Notes: a model not told the origin generated them from the letters alone. A stretch of DNA of 64,000 nt from Chiua virens (GCA_019787685.1 JAHNUO010000001.1:3100001-3164000), one strand, 5' to 3'. Shown: positions 45,656 through 57,950, numbered from the stretch's first letter. Numbers and translations: made by a program.

Positions 45656-45881
45656 TAGTGATGAATCCTGGTTAGAATGTGGGCTACCTACGTTGCCAAT
45701 GTTATCAAATGACCCATCGTCGTGTCGCGCTCTCAAATCGATGGTGGTGGGATCCGAGCAAGAGAGGTAGCGAACAACGACTGTTCGAGTTTGGGATTAA
45801 GAGCGACGTTGTTACTAAGTGCTGTGTCACTGTCATTTTATCTAATCTCACACGCGTCAGCTGTTGTATCCATCGACTCCC
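45656..45881. promoter_or_regulatory. Divergent upstream region between QNS1 copy and SNF8
   Basis: The 226 bases between the two 5' ends must hold the SNF8 promoter. A run of TTGTTACTAAGTGCTGTGTC is AT-balanced, but no TATA box is clear. Confidence 0.35.
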
Positions 45882-46637
45882 ATGCATCGTCTTGGGGGCG
45901 TCGGCCTAGCAGCCTTTGAACGACAACAAGAATCACAACGTTCGTTTGCGACGCTCTCCTCAGAGCTCTCAAGAGTCCAAGTCGATCATCTCCAATCACA
46001 GCTCACCCAATTCCGCACTGCCCTCACCCATTTCGCCAAAACACACCGCGACGCGATCCGACGCGATCCGAAATTTCGCCATGAATTTCAACGGATGTGT
46101 GCCTCGATCGGGGTCGACCCACTCGCTGGACCCCGCAAAGGCGGTTGGTGGGCAGAGTTGCTCGGGATGGGAGACTGGCAGTACGAGCTGGGGGTTCAGA
46201 TCGTGGACGTGTGCGTGAGCACGCGGGAACGGAACGGGGGTCTGATCGATATGGGTGAGTTGGTCAGGATGGTCAGTCAATTGCGAGGGGTCGAAAGCGG
46301 GGTGATCACGGAGGAAGATGTCGTTCAAAGCATCAAGACGCTCCAGCCCCTTGGCGCTGGGTACGAAGTGATCGACGTCGGAGAGGGAAGGAAGATGGTG
46401 CGAAATGTAGTGAAGGAACTGGATGAAGACCAGGGGGTTATCCTTGCAGAGGCTCAGGTAGAGGGGGGGCGGATCGTGGAAGAGATTTTGGTGACCAGAC
46501 GCGGGTGGACGTACGAACGGGCGAGGGCGGCGCTGGAGAACATGCTACTTCGTGATGGACTCTGTTGGCTTGATGCTCAAGACGAGCGCCACGGAAAGGC
46601 GTACTGGGTCCCTTCTGCAATGCACTGGGACGAATAA
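45882..46637 (+). CDS. SNF8: Snf8/Vps22, ESCRT-II subunit, 251 aa
   Basis: Vps22 is one of three ESCRT-II winged-helix proteins that bridge ESCRT-I (through Vps28) to ESCRT-III on endosomes. It is a single intronless exon from MHRLGGVGLAAFERQQ to the TAA at 46635-46637. Family marks, in order: N-terminal helix with repeated Gln/Ser; FRHEFQRMCASIGVDPLA; GWWAELLGMGDWQYELGVQI; VSTRERNGGLIDMGELV; LGAGYEVIDVG; VLAEAQ-type strand; and a second winged helix ending LLRDGLCWLDAQDERHGKAY. Length matches human and yeast proteins. It is intact although it lies inside the rearranged 41-48 kb block. VPS28, its direct partner in the pathway, is at 18.7-19.7 kb. Confidence 0.95.
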   Translation: MHRLGGVGLAAFERQQESQRSFATLSSELSRVQVDHLQSQLTQFRTALTHFAKTHRDAIRRDPKFRHEFQRMCASIGVDPLAGPRKGGWWAELLGMGDWQYELGVQIVDVCVSTRERNGGLIDMGELVRMVSQLRGVESGVITEEDVVQSIKTLQPLGAGYEVIDVGEGRKMVRNVVKELDEDQGVILAEAQVEGGRIVEEILVTRRGWTYERARAALENMLLRDGLCWLDAQDERHGKAYWVPSAMHWDE

Positions 46638-47289
46638 CGTTGACGGTTCGTGAGTTCCGACGTCGTGTACGCAGTCATTCTCCAGTCCCATCATCATTCT
46701 GTGCAATCGATGGAGCTCCATGTTGGCTTGTCTAGCCGAACATGAAGCTCTATCGGTTCCAGACATACACCTCAGTCACTTCCACACCGTGGTCGTATTA
46801 TCAGGTTGATGATTGACTTTATCAGTCGACCCAATGTTATGATCCAGAACTTGAACGAAAGGAAACTCAGTGTGTTGTGGTAAGTAGTGTGAAAGCATGC
46901 CCTATTCGAAGGAAGTGAAAGTAACCTTGGTGAAATACGAGCATGTTCCCAAGTCCGTCGCAGTAGGCTACCTCGGAGTAAGAGCCACAAGTTTCCAGAC
47001 TACTATCAACATACTAGTCCTTACTGTCATGGTACGCACGGGATCCGAGTCTCCGCGTAGCAAGCCGTGTTGTGGGAGTAATACATCTCCGTATCGCCTA
47101 TTCGTTCAAGTATATACTACAGGACTGTGGAAGTGGGAATACAATGATGATTCGACTGATGGTCCCGAACAAACACAGAATCCATGGTATCGACGACTCC
47201 GTATCCCTGACCACTACCTGTTCTCTCAGAGAACAACCGTTGCCTTAACCACCGTCGTCACTGTCAAGGCATGATGCTGCTCGGGGTGT
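46638..47289. other. 3' flank of SNF8, no gene recognised
   Basis: Open frames at 46897-47274 (plus) and 46772-46990 (minus) lack recognisable content and splice support. Confidence 0.4.
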
Positions 47290-47606
47290 TGGAACCCTCT
47301 AGGGATCCAGAACAATTGTGCTTCCATCGGATGTCTATCTGTGACAAAATGTCGGAGTTGTCGAGGATATGAGTGTTGGTCAGTGATCGCCAACTGGCAG
47401 CGAACATCTGTGATTCTGTTCGATTACCATTAGCAAAACCGTTGATAGCGACTGAAATATTCAGCTTACCTGATTTGCACACTTGTTCATATATATTTCT
47501 AATGAACCTGTCTGCCCCATTGTCCCTTGCCCATGAGGAGATGGTCATGTATAAGTAAGAGGTGAGGTAGCTCCGAAGCGTGATTGGGAGGTGCAAGGGT
47601 GCGGAC
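47290..47606 (-). pseudogene. Fragment of the novel C-terminal domain of the WD40 family
   Basis: On the minus strand an exon from 47606 gives LPITLRSYL...TISSWARDNGADRFIRNIYEQV. After an intron it continues ESQMFAASWRSLTNTHIL. This matches, at about half of positions, the C-terminus of the WD40 gene at 39830-40070 (LPIAIRAYL...IISSW...RFIRELYNVV; ESQ...WRSLTYASIL). The intron position between the two pieces is conserved. There is no propeller or coiled coil upstream: the sequence is cut at 47606, where the inverted QNS1 tail begins. It is therefore a severed relic. Confidence 0.75.
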
Positions 47607-47908
47607 AAGGTGAAATTGTTCGTCTACGAGCATGCACGAAACAGACACAAGATGACGACGTTGACGCCATCGTACCATGCGGCAAGCGTTCCTTGTCGTG
47701 CACTGTCGTACCTAGGCTGACGTCCTCATCAGGAATCGTACAGTCGTCTCGGACGGCTTGGGTGCTGACATGGATCTGGACGGGATTTGACTTGCGTCCG
47801 TTCTTGTATCCCTCTAGGTTCCCCTGGCAGTTCAAGAAGGTAGATCAAGTCGCCGCCGTACTGCCTGACAGGTCCAATTCGGGCCCTGACAAGGCCAAGA
47901 CCGACTAG
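47607..47908 (+). pseudogene. QNS1: Inverted duplicate of the last QNS1 exon
   Basis: The plus strand carries the C-terminal coding end of Qns1: [38 protein letters not shown] and a stop at 47906-47908. It starts abruptly at the exon boundary used in the larger copy. Here TLTPSYHA reads correctly (no extra base), but 30 bases carrying the SPDDNR coding piece are deleted. There is no upstream QNS1 sequence, so it is non-functional. Confidence 0.85.
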
Positions 47909-48031
47909 ATCACCAATACCTCGACCCATACGAAACTTGATGACGAGTACATAAAGTAATTGAGGAGTGTACAGCGCAGGGTAAGGGTAATGTTACATAG
48001 ATGGTTCATCCCACCTTGTAGAGATGTCTCG
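47607..48031 (+). repeat. Copy 2 of the QNS1 last-exon/3'-flank inverted repeat
   Basis: Reverse-complement match to 42404-42878. The homology runs past the stop codon into 3' flank, ending within 50 bases of the SEC6 stop codon. The pair brackets 4.7 kb that holds most of the QNS1 copy and SNF8. Confidence 0.9.
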
Positions 48032-48076
48032 GTCGATGTCGTGTAAATAGAAACTAGGGAGACGAGAGCGTGTTGT

Positions 48077-50489
48077 TCATGTCCGTAGGAAGCGTGAGAT
48101 GCCACTTTGAACGACAATCTTCTTCATGATGGTTGGTTCCGGTGCTATAATGATACATGAACATTCGAACAGTGGCCCTGGCGTGGATTGGATACGTACG
48201 GTCCGTGAGTCCCTCTTCCTTCACTTTGCGTTTGATCGCTTCCATGACCTCGCTCACCGCCGTCCGGTCCAAGTCACCCCTCGCCTTCATCAACCCGTCC
48301 ACGAAGGGTATGCAGGGCCCGTGCACTTTGGCAAAGGCCCAGAACGACAGGAACGCCATACTCTTGGACGCTTCCAGCATCGCGAGGATATGCTCCATGA
48401 TCTCAAAATGCTTCTCCAGCTCCTTGTCCGGCTTGAATTCACCAAAAAACGCAAAGACAACGCTAATGTCTGCTTTGATGCGCTCCGTCGCCGCGGGCAG
48501 CCGGAGCTTGGGTGAATTCGCGAGCGCAGTCAGGTAGGTGACGAGGAACGCGTCGAGGAGGTCTTCCACGAGCAATTCGAACAGGAGCGGTTTGACGAAC
48601 TGTTGATCGGACGTGTAGTCCTTCATCGTTACGATAACTTGCTCGACGATTCCATCGTACCAAGCGGCCTGGAAGAGCTGCTTCGTGGCCGGTTTGAGGT
48701 CGTTAAAAACGATTGCGACAAAGGTTTGGATAGATTTTTTGGCTACGTCCAGCGTGCCGTCGATCGCATCATTGAGCTTTTCGTTGATGGGGACGCGATA
48801 CTTTTCAGACACGAGTGGCTCTAGCTTGCCAAGCAATCCCTCGGTGTTGTCGGCCGACTTCATCTGATCATTGGCGAGTGCGAGACAGTACTCTGCGAGA
48901 CCGGGGACGATGTCGTCTGGTTTCTCTACCTGCTTCTTGAATTCGGCCTCCACCACTTTGGTCCATTGGTCCTGTATGCCTCGCATCGCTCGACTGATCT
49001 CCTCCACGACACGCGCGAGGATCGCACCTTGTCCACTCTCCATCGCGGCGTCGATCTGTTGGCTCACTATCTGGAACAAGATGACGGCGCCCTGTGTACC
49101 GTACAGCCCGTCGCTGTCCACCTCTGGTTGCGTCGTCCGCGTCGTGAATTCCAGGATTTCGGTCTTCATGAGGTTGGCAGACCACTCGTCGAGTTTCTTC
49201 ACGATGAGTTTGAGATAATCTTCGATGAGGCTCTGCTCTTCGCCATTGAGGAGTGGTGGTTCGATCAGCTCAAGGGGGACGTTGAGTTCCTTCATGCTCT
49301 TCTTGTACTCTTTGAGCCACGCGTGAAGGTGTAAGAGGATGCTCGCTTCGGGTTCGGATCCGACGAGACGTTGGAGGGTTGTGTTCAGGTTCTTGTGATA
49401 TTCTTTGACGTAAAACACATACATGTCGTAGCTGGGCGGGAAACAGGGAGTGACGTCGCTTTCGATGCGGATGAGGTCCTGGTATATCCAGCCGAGGTTA
49501 TCTAAGAATCCGCCGGGATCTCGGCTGTATGCGTCGTAGTTTTTGTCGAATGCGGAAAGGATGGTATCAGAGATGGTTTTGAGAATCTTGGAACGGTAGT
49601 GTTTGATGACACGGGCGTTTGCTTGCATGGATTTGAATTTGGAAGCGGCATCCATCTTGGCGGCCTTTTTAACGAGACGGATGGCAATGGCCTGACGAGA
49701 TCTAGTTGAGTGGGTAGTCGTGCTGGAAGAGCGTTTGCAAACGCACCTTTTCGTCCTCTCTCCCTTCAAATTCTGCTATCTTGACAAGCTTGACGACGAC
49801 GTCCGAGTATCCAGCACGGACAAGGTGGAGAATATTGCGTGCCAGATCCATGATATATGTCTCAAAGTCCACTATCAACTGAGACAGTCGTTCGAAGATT
49901 CGAGCCAATTTTTGGCGTGATGAGGCGGAAGCCTGCTTCGCTTGGTGCATGGTCTGGTTCCGAAAGGCTTCGAGACGGTTGATTTGGAAGTGGATGTGCA
50001 ACAGGTTGGGAGCGGGACCGACAAGCTCTTGGCTTTCCCTGGAAAGCATCTCCTCGAGGATGTCGAGTTTGGCGTTCATCTCCAACAGATTGTTGACTAC
50101 CTCCTCCGTCTGCTCGAAATTCCGATGAACCATCGAGACCTAGTGAACGTTAGGGATAAGGTCAGAACGACAGGTGAAGTGGGACGTACGTGACAGATCT
50201 GGTCAAATGTCGAGACGTCGCTTTGCGGATCGGTGCATAGCCTGTCGATGGTGTGCATCTCCTCCTTCAAGACCTGGACATGATTCCGCGTGCTGAGGAG
50301 TTTCTTGAGTCCCTCGCGCGTTGCATCCAGCTGCTCCTTGACGCCACTTTTGAGTCTTGCGTCGATGGAGGCCTTTTCTTTCTCGAGTTTTTTGCGGAAG
50401 GCGGCGACTTTGATGAGGTCGTCTGGTAACTGAAGGTACTCGCCGACCGCTTGAGCGGCAGAAACCTGGGATGCGACCATGGTGGCCAT
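48077..50489 (-). CDS. SEC6: Sec6, exocyst complex subunit, 750 aa
   Basis: Sec6 is a core exocyst protein that tethers secretory vesicles at the plasma membrane and binds the SNARE Sec9. It is all-helical throughout, as the family requires. The N-terminal coiled coil is VAAFRKKLEKEKASIDARLK (about 30-60). Conserved stretches are FRNQTMHQAKQ, ARNILHLVRAGYSDVVVKLV, DVTPCFPPSYDMYVFYV, GQGAILARVVEE, LFELLVEDLLDAFLVTYLTA, MAFLSFWAFAKVHGPCIPFV and the end EPTIMKKIVVQSG. Exons 50489-50190, 50139-49747, 49691-48200 and 48144-48077 sum to 2,253 nt exactly; the last exon is only 68 nt. It is intact, and convergent with the inverted QNS1 fragment. Confidence 0.93.
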
Positions 50490-51414
50490 GGTGGGCAGTT
50501 ACAGATCTACCTAAATTTGACATTACTCACGTGAACACGCCATGGCACTCGAAAATGTACACATTGAAGGAAAACCAAGGACAACCGAACGATGGTGATA
50601 GACCTTTCGGATTTGACCCGGGAGATTGTGATTTTGGCTTTGGAGACTCCGGATTCCCAGAGAATGTTACCGACGACGAAGAGTTGCAAAACCCACACCC
50701 TCCAACTAACAAGTGGAATCGCCCCAGATAAAATCCCCCGGAGTCGATCATGACCAAGAAGATGGACCGTTTCTCGTTTCTCGTTCCTCCCGACTCGCAT
50801 ATCTCAGCGTCGTCAAAGCGAATGTCTTTGGTCACGCAAGCTCAACACTCTAGGCTTGATTGCTTGCTCATCGCTTGCGCCCTTCCCAAGGAGCCTCGTC
50901 CCGTCCGTACTCTGATAAGTGCAAAACGAGGACTCGGAATCGATCCTGATGTTTGGATCACTCCATATGGAATATATTATATCCTGAATGCTGGAAGCAC
51001 CACGCACCCACCGAGCCCTGGAATTCTCTACAAGGAAGAACGAAACTCGAGAGGAGTTCTGGTCCGCACTGTAACCAAGGTTAATCCTAAAACCTTCTAT
51101 GACGCATGTTCATGCGACCGGTTCTACCCAAGTGATATGGGACAGCCGCTCAAGGCTCTTTGGATGATATCACGCATATGAATATCACCGATCTCAACAA
51201 TCAACTACTTCACCGTATCACCCAGATACCCGGGTCCACAATTCTGACGCATCTCGCATCTCCATGATCCCGACGGCGAGGCGTGTGCCACCACTCGGCG
51301 CCCTTGCACCTCTACCATGGCTCGTTATGTAAATCCATCTTGACGACGATGCTTCATGCTTCATGCCTCACGCCGATGCCAACACCCGAGCATAAACAAT
51401 TGTTTTGTACACCG
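50490..51414. other. Interval with an unrecognised 143-codon plus frame
   Basis: A plus frame at 50750-51181 (MTKKMDRFSFLVPPDSH...) and overlapping frames at 50471-50835 on both strands are open. Content is not recognisable and no splice pattern links them. One of them could be a small gene, but I cannot support a call. Confidence 0.3.
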
Positions 51415-52932
51415 TCATACACCAAACCCATCCAGAACCTGGCCCACCATATCCTCTTTCCTCTCCATCTCCGAGTCCTCTAGATCCTCCATCTCCCTCC
51501 GGCTCTTAGGCTCGCCACTCCCGCTCCCACTCTCGCCATCCCCCCGTTCGTTCGTCTCCGTCAACTGCGTAATGTGCACTTCCATGCGCTTCATCGGATA
51601 GTCACGGGCCCCGAAACTCAGGCGCGACATGCGGGAGAACGCGAGACGGCCACCAGACGCGGCACCGGAAGAAGGCGGTACGATGCCCTGGGAAGCCGTT
51701 TTCGATATCGTGATCCGGATGATGACCATGTAGAACGTGATGGAGACGATGGGCATGATCTGTTTTTGAGCGCAGCAAGACCCGGACGAAGGACAACGTT
51801 CGCGATGACACCGCACGATCGGTCCCGAGGATGGACAGGAACAGGGGACTTGGTCAGCTCTCAGGACGATATCGAACCTTGTCGAAACGAACGCACCATA
51901 TCGATCAGCACATTCTGTCCCCGGTTTTTCGTCACGAAACATAGGAGCGCCGCGAGGAGGGAGACCGAGTAAAGCACCCCCGCGTCAAGCACGATTCTGA
52001 GGACCGGCCACAACACGGTCGCGTGCGAGGATACCCGTGTGACGCGTGTTCCTACATTCCATATCCGGAACCCAAGTAACGCTGGGCGAGAATACGGGCG
52101 CCGGGGTTGCCATTAGTGAGAATCACTTCGGAGAAGAGCAATGTTCTCACATGTACTCACGACGTTCGTAACGAGCGTGGCGGCTAAGAATGCGGTTATC
52201 CATGGCATGGTGGCTCCCGCAAAAATGTCTTCTTTGTAGACCTTTGCTATGGAGTCGGAGTACACACACCCGATTCCAGTCACTTTTCAGTGATATGCCA
52301 GGTCGCGTGAGCCTTTGTATCATGCGTAACATAGTGCTTACCTGCAACAGAAACCCATAACGAGAGGGGGAGGAGAATGACCCACCACGATTGCCATACG
52401 ACGTAGCAGCGATAAATCTGGACAAAATTTGGAGGTAAGCAACACACGATCGTGTGGAGACGTCTCACCACTACGCCGTCACCAAGCAGCGTCTGTAATA
52501 AATATATCGCATTTTTGTACACAAAAGTCCATTGGGCGACGTCAGAAAAGTATCCTATTGGTCCTCCTGGAAAGGTGTCCCGGTACTGTACCAAGCCCTC
52601 GTATGCCCGGATGATGCCGATGATCATATGCTGCCACCCAAATACGTGTCAGCAAAGTCCGAGCGACGGTTTGGTACATACCGCGGTGCTGAACAGAAGC
52701 AACATGCACGCGATCGTGATCATCCGTCGATTGACCCCGCTATGCATTCGTCTATATATCAGGGCCACCATCGTGCCAACGAACATCAACACGGAGAGGC
52801 CTGACGTGAAAATTGTCTCGTTACCCCGGCGTCTGATGAGATAACTCGCGTCGACTCACCATAGAGAATTCCCTCCAGCACGACGGACACAATAGCCTCG
52901 GTGTCTAGAGGGATGCCGTTCGGCTTCACCAT
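51415..52932 (-). CDS. Basidiomycete 7TM-like membrane protein
   Basis: This is a spliced gene from ATG 52932 (MVKPNGIPLDTEAIVSVVLE) to the stop at 51415. Hydrophobic segments occur in the expected order: AIVSVVLEGILYG, LSVLMFVGTMVALIY, MITIACMLLLFSTA, the family motif LLGDGVVIYRCYVVWQSWWV with VILLPLSLWVSVA, WITAFLAATLVTNV, LYSVSLLAALLCFV and PIVSITFYMVIIRI. A long acidic/Ser-rich cytosolic tail follows. The family is large in Agaricomycetes, has no known ligand or activity, and is often called receptor-like. All joins are consistent if the intron after TNVV uses the donor GTACAT near 52155. A truncated copy lies at 60062-60425. Confidence 0.8.
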
Positions 52933-53457
52933 CACAGCGGAGCGGCACCTGGAGGATTTGGGGGTATCGAGGAAGGGATGCAAGGGAATACGGGGGAACC
53001 TTCTCGTGAGCCTCTAACGCGTCTTTATAATCCAGTGCAAAACCGCCGGATCCGCAGAACATGTGTCTAAAAACAGGTCTATTGAAAGGAATTCTTTAGT
53101 GTGCACCACGGATGCAAGACTTTTGTGGCGTAAAGACTAAAGGTAGCGAGGGGAAGACGACCAAACCTTCCCATGATTTTGAATGACAACGTCAAATGGA
53201 AGAATCGACACTCCATTGCAGGACACCCTATCAATGGCAGCGTGAGACTCGATTACTTACCTCGTGTTCCACACTCAGCTAAGCAGATGCGTTCAAGAAT
53301 CTATGCATCAGTGGAGCATGAGCTTGGAACTAATAGTACATGCGGTGGGGTTTGAGAGAACGGTTAGATGTAATTTGAGAACGGTCGATGCCGTCATGTT
53401 CAAACAGCATTTCCCATCAATGACAGAAATATATGCACAAAAATATAACCACATCGA
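52933..53457. other. Interval between the 7TM gene and LIG4
   Basis: Short frames only. It would contain the 7TM promoter. No element identified. Confidence 0.4.
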
Positions 53458-56400
53458 TCAAGGTGCGAACTCTGAAGGGACCGTGAGACGACCTCGCAAG
53501 TAAGCACGGGAAGTTCGACATACCCTCCTCATCGAGTAAAGTTTCCTCATCCAAACATGCCTGTATATAATCCGATATAACAAGTCTGCGGCGTTTAGGC
53601 CTGTGAAAACATTTAGCTTGAGCGATCTGCAGAAGAAGTCGCCGTACTTTGAGGTGAGTTCCATGAGGGTTAGCCTGCGGGACACGTCCCGTTTGTCGAG
53701 CACAACATGAGTTAACTTTGGATCGTCGAGATCCACAACTTTCCCTCCATTTTCTTCGATAGATCGGGAGACTTGATGTAGACTTTTGTTATATGAGCTT
53801 CCGAGCATCCTGGTGGAGTATTGATAAAAACGCACTGATCCCAGATCTGCTTCTCGTATTTCGTAGTCACGGCCATCTTATTCTTACGCGCATTTTCTGG
53901 AGAATCGATATAGAAGCATCTATAAATAGAGTATATTAGCGAACCAGGTGCCCAGGGCTGAGGTTCGTACAAGTGCTTGAATATCTTAGTAGTATCGTAC
54001 TCGTGGGCCGAGGCCTCGCCCATGACATCATCTTCAGCCTACTCAATGTCAACAACGAAACTAAAATACATGACACAGAACTCGCCTCTGAACGGACTTC
54101 CTCTTGGGAGAGAGACTAACGATCAAGCATGTAGCAGTTGATACGGACGTGAGCTGGAGGAACGTACCAAGACTTGAAATGATTCAAGGGTCTCACTACC
54201 ACTTCCCCCTACTTCTGTCCATTCAGTTGATATCTTGATCAACGTCATTTACGGAGTCGGCGTCACTCTCCGGTTCCGTCTCGCTATCTTCAGGAATCGC
54301 TTGCCTGGCATCCACAGACAACCAGTCCGCAAGAGCCGGATCCACATTTTCTGTAGGGTTTTCCTTGGCTTCGACGTTCTCTGATGTTGTGCGTCTCCTC
54401 GGGCTAGTGTCTCGCTCTTCAGATGGCTTCTGGGGTTCGTCGCCCATTTCTTCGTCTTCTTCACTATCAGGTTCATTGTATTCAGCCAAAATTTGTCGGT
54501 CGTCCGATGCATGGAAGAAGTATCTGTGAAGTTGGTAAACTTCCAGAATTGAATTGTAGTCTTCTCATTCAGAATGTACCTTTTCTTCATGGGGACAAGT
54601 TCGTCCCTCGCGACGCAGTCCAAAATCCATTGTGGTCGAACGATATCGACAGTGCCTTTATTGACCAGCAGCTTGATGTCGTATGCTAGCGTCCCGTCCA
54701 TCAGCAAAACAAGGTAATCCCACATAACCCGATGACATACGCATCGTATTGCCACCATAAATGACCTATGACAGGTTGTTGGGACGTCACAACTTGAGCA
54801 CAACTCCCACCGTTTGCGAGAATCCTAGAGAAAATGAGTTGCGCATTGACTTTGCACGTGTAGTCCATACATTTTCATCAACTCTTTACGGTCTTGTTCA
54901 CCAGTCTTCGACTTTGGGTCCGCGGATACCACTATTGAAGATCTTGGACTGGTCTGATTGACGCTGGTAATGTTATCAACTTACTGAACTTCATCCCTTG
55001 AACAATTCCGACTCGACTTCGACCGAATCAGCACTTGGACCTTGATACTGCGGCAAGACCATCGGCTGCGAGAGTGGTTTATAAATGAGAGATTGGAAAA
55101 GATTTTAGTACCAACCTTCTTTGCGGTCTTTTTTCTTTTTTTCTTTCGATCGTCGAAACTGCGACCACACGGTCATGATTGCCAGGAAACAATATATGAC
55201 AGATACACACCTTGCATCTTTCCCCATCTTTCTCTTGCGCTCCGAGCGTACAGCTTCCAAAAGAGCTGGCATGGTTGAGTTTATAGCAAGTGCACAGAAA
55301 CGAGGAAACAGACCCGACGCAGTCATGCAGTCTTCGATCACGAGGTCATCTCGAATAGATAGAGCTCGAGGAAAACGCATGGTAAAGCCGAGGTGGTACT
55401 GATCTGCAAAAGATGAATCCCGAGGCCAATAAAGGTATCCAGACAATGTTAAATCACCAGTGCTAGTTATCTCGGCCGCCTTGACTCTCAGTATGAAGGA
55501 ACTTCCAGCGTGTCAGACAAAAAAATTAGAGGAAGTTTAGAATCATACTCTGCAGGCTCAATATAAACATCGCCCTTATCGTCATGGCTGCGCTTTGCAG
55601 TTTGCAGAAAGTCCGGAGGATTTTTAGGATCCCATTGTTTCCAAGGCTTCTCTCGTATCCAAACGTAGTCCGCAAAGCTCAGACCCGAGCCAATGCGCAC
55701 AAAGCTGCTATACCTGGAAAGTCCCTTGGGATCATGTGACAGGGCCCAAGAACCAGAACTGCTAACCTTGGCTCCTCGTCGTCTGCATGTCGATCGTCGA
55801 GTACGGCGCAAATTAGTGTAGATACACCACCCGATCGCTTTCGAGTTCCATAATTTCCTGCTGCTCGTCCCTTGAGCAGATTCAGGTCACGGAGCATATA
55901 ATGCTTACCAACGACGAGTACGTCGACTGTTTCCCCCAGATCGTCCTGATAACGAAGAAGAATGAGTATACTGTGCTAGGGGTTTTGGAGAGAGGTATAC
56001 CATATACTCCGGTTTCACTTTGATCCAGTCCTTATTACGTCCATTGAGTGTATAAACCGAGTCGGGATGCTTTAGAATGAGACCTTCTCCTCTGGCAGCC
56101 ATGACCTCGTCCATTCTTTGCCTTACGTCCTTGGCAGTTTTACCTTCAAACTCGACCACGAACTCTATCCGCCCGGAGATTTCTTGGATGCAAGCGTGTA
56201 GGTTCCGTTTTCGGAACTTTAGAGATTTGTTGTGAAGAGACATGCCATTGAGATATAGCAAATCGAATACTTTGACTGGAGGGAAGATCAACGAACAACG
56301 ACACGGTTCTAAAAACCAAGCCACGTACAACATGGTCTTGGGTTGTGCTCCGCTTTGGACTTATCTAGACATGAAATGTAAGTGCTTTCTGAAATAAATA

Positions 56401-57950
56401 TATACTGAACACGCACCGAGTGCAGCAGTCTTCAAGGTCCCAAACGGCAAATTGCGTTCGGACACAGGATCCCATACCAACATTTCGCCGTCCAGAATGA
56501 TTCTGTGATCCTCGTTCGTAAGGACCAGATGATTTGTAATTGCACACTTACTCTTCGACCCGCTCATCAAATGCAGCGTCGATATGCGGAGTTAGACTGC
56601 CTTCCCCAACGTGCTTTCCATATAGGCTGGTGTAGTCTTTTCCTTTCCTATGCCAGTCGTAAGAGCCGACCGGAACGGTGACCTATAACCTCACCTGGAG
56701 CAGTAAAAATACTCATTGCCGCGTCTGTGTAGCTGTATGCGCTCCCCATCGAGTTTTTCTTCCACGATGAATTTACGACCCTGAATTTCTTTGACAGATT
56801 CTTCAATCCTGTTTTTTGGTCGTTTGCAAAGCATGGGCGCGAAGGCTCTAAATAATTGAATGGCTTTATCCTGCCATTACATGAGCTGTAGTCTGAAGAA
56901 GGTCAATACAGATCATACCTCTGCCTTGAGCCTACGTGTCGGATCCGACAGCTCCCAGGCGACCTTCTTAAGGTCTGAGCATGTGTTGAACAAATCTTCA
57001 GCATCGGGATGAAACACAGAGAATACAGTTGTTTCCTTGACCGATATGACCATATCTGACGCACTATTATCACCAACACGTGTCTTTATCTTGAAGAAAC
57101 AACAAACCTTTGAGGATAATTCGAACCATCCATTTCTGTTCTTCAGCTGTGGAGCGATTGTAGATGCGCTGGAGGATTTTTGATTGCACGTCTCTGTACG
57201 CAAACATTAGTGCACCGCCCTTGAAACCCCAAAATCACTTACTGTTTTCCGATGTTCTTAGACAGTTCATCGAGTATGCCATTCAGGTCATCAACAGACA
57301 ACGATCCTTCGACTACCGAGGAGCGCTTGCTCACGACCTCGTATAACACGTTGGAGAAATCACCGGATCCTGACTAGGACTAGCCTCAGACGACAATCAT
57401 GTCACAATGAGAGAGACAAACGAATTTCCCAGAAGGTCGCTTCCAGTTCAGAAGTCGAATCGCGTCGGGGTCTTTCATCCCGAGCGGGATAAGCTTGATG
57501 TAGGCCTTGGCGAGGTTCTTCTCCTTCAAACCGTACACGGCACGCCCACGATCTTTCTGTATATCCTTGAACCACTTCTCTTGTGGATATATATTTAAGA
57601 AACATACCTGAGGGAGAATGAGGCGCAGAACGGGGTAAAGATCGTGACCGATTTGTTCCCTCCAGTGCTACGCCGCGAGAGTGAAACCGTCAATGTGGGT
57701 AGGATGTAGACACAGTGAGCGACTTACATTAAACCAAGCATCAAGAAGACGCCTTCGACGTTCCGGCTTGCGCTCAGTGGATAACTTGGCAAAGAGACCA
57801 GCAAGGACGGAAAAAGGGGCGCTGCCTTTATTCTGGGGTGGCGCCGGGTAAATGGTGTCTTCACTTATTGGTTCAGATGAACCTGGACTGGGAGGATGGT
57901 GCTGGTGTTGGCTGCATCATTGTATTAGATTCTTGGGCGCGCAAGGTGAG
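53458..57950 (-). CDS. LIG4: DNA ligase IV (non-homologous end joining)
   Basis: Lig4 seals double-strand breaks with Xrcc4/Lif1. It is many short exons on the minus strand. The N-terminal DNA-binding domain has FSVLAGLFAKLSTERKPERR, HWREQIGHDLYPVLRLILPQ and AYIKLIPLGMKDPDAIRLLN. The catalytic core has motif I FIVEEKLDGERIQLH (AMP-binding Lys near 56765), motif III ILDGEMLVWDP, motif IV GEGLILKHPDSVY and motif V DWIKVKPEYM, followed by the OB-fold. Two BRCT regions follow, separated by an acidic linker (EYNEPDSEEDEEMGDE). The first includes IVRPQWILDCVARDELVPM and the second YIDSPENARKNKMAV and TLMELTSKYGDFF. The protein ends EFAP at 53458. All catalytic motifs are intact. The first exon is uncertain: an ATG pair near 57927 is one frame off the conserved N-terminal exon, so the true start may lie further upstream. 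Confidence 0.88.

Noticed and set aside
42404..48031. QNS1 inverted repeats as terminal inverted repeats of a transposon
   Set aside because: The repeats are the coding end and 3' flank of QNS1, with no transposase and no target-site duplication seen; a segmental duplication explains them.
48126..49334. Several plus-strand frames over 100 codons
   Set aside because: Antisense shadows of SEC6, whose minus-strand exons sum exactly and match the family.
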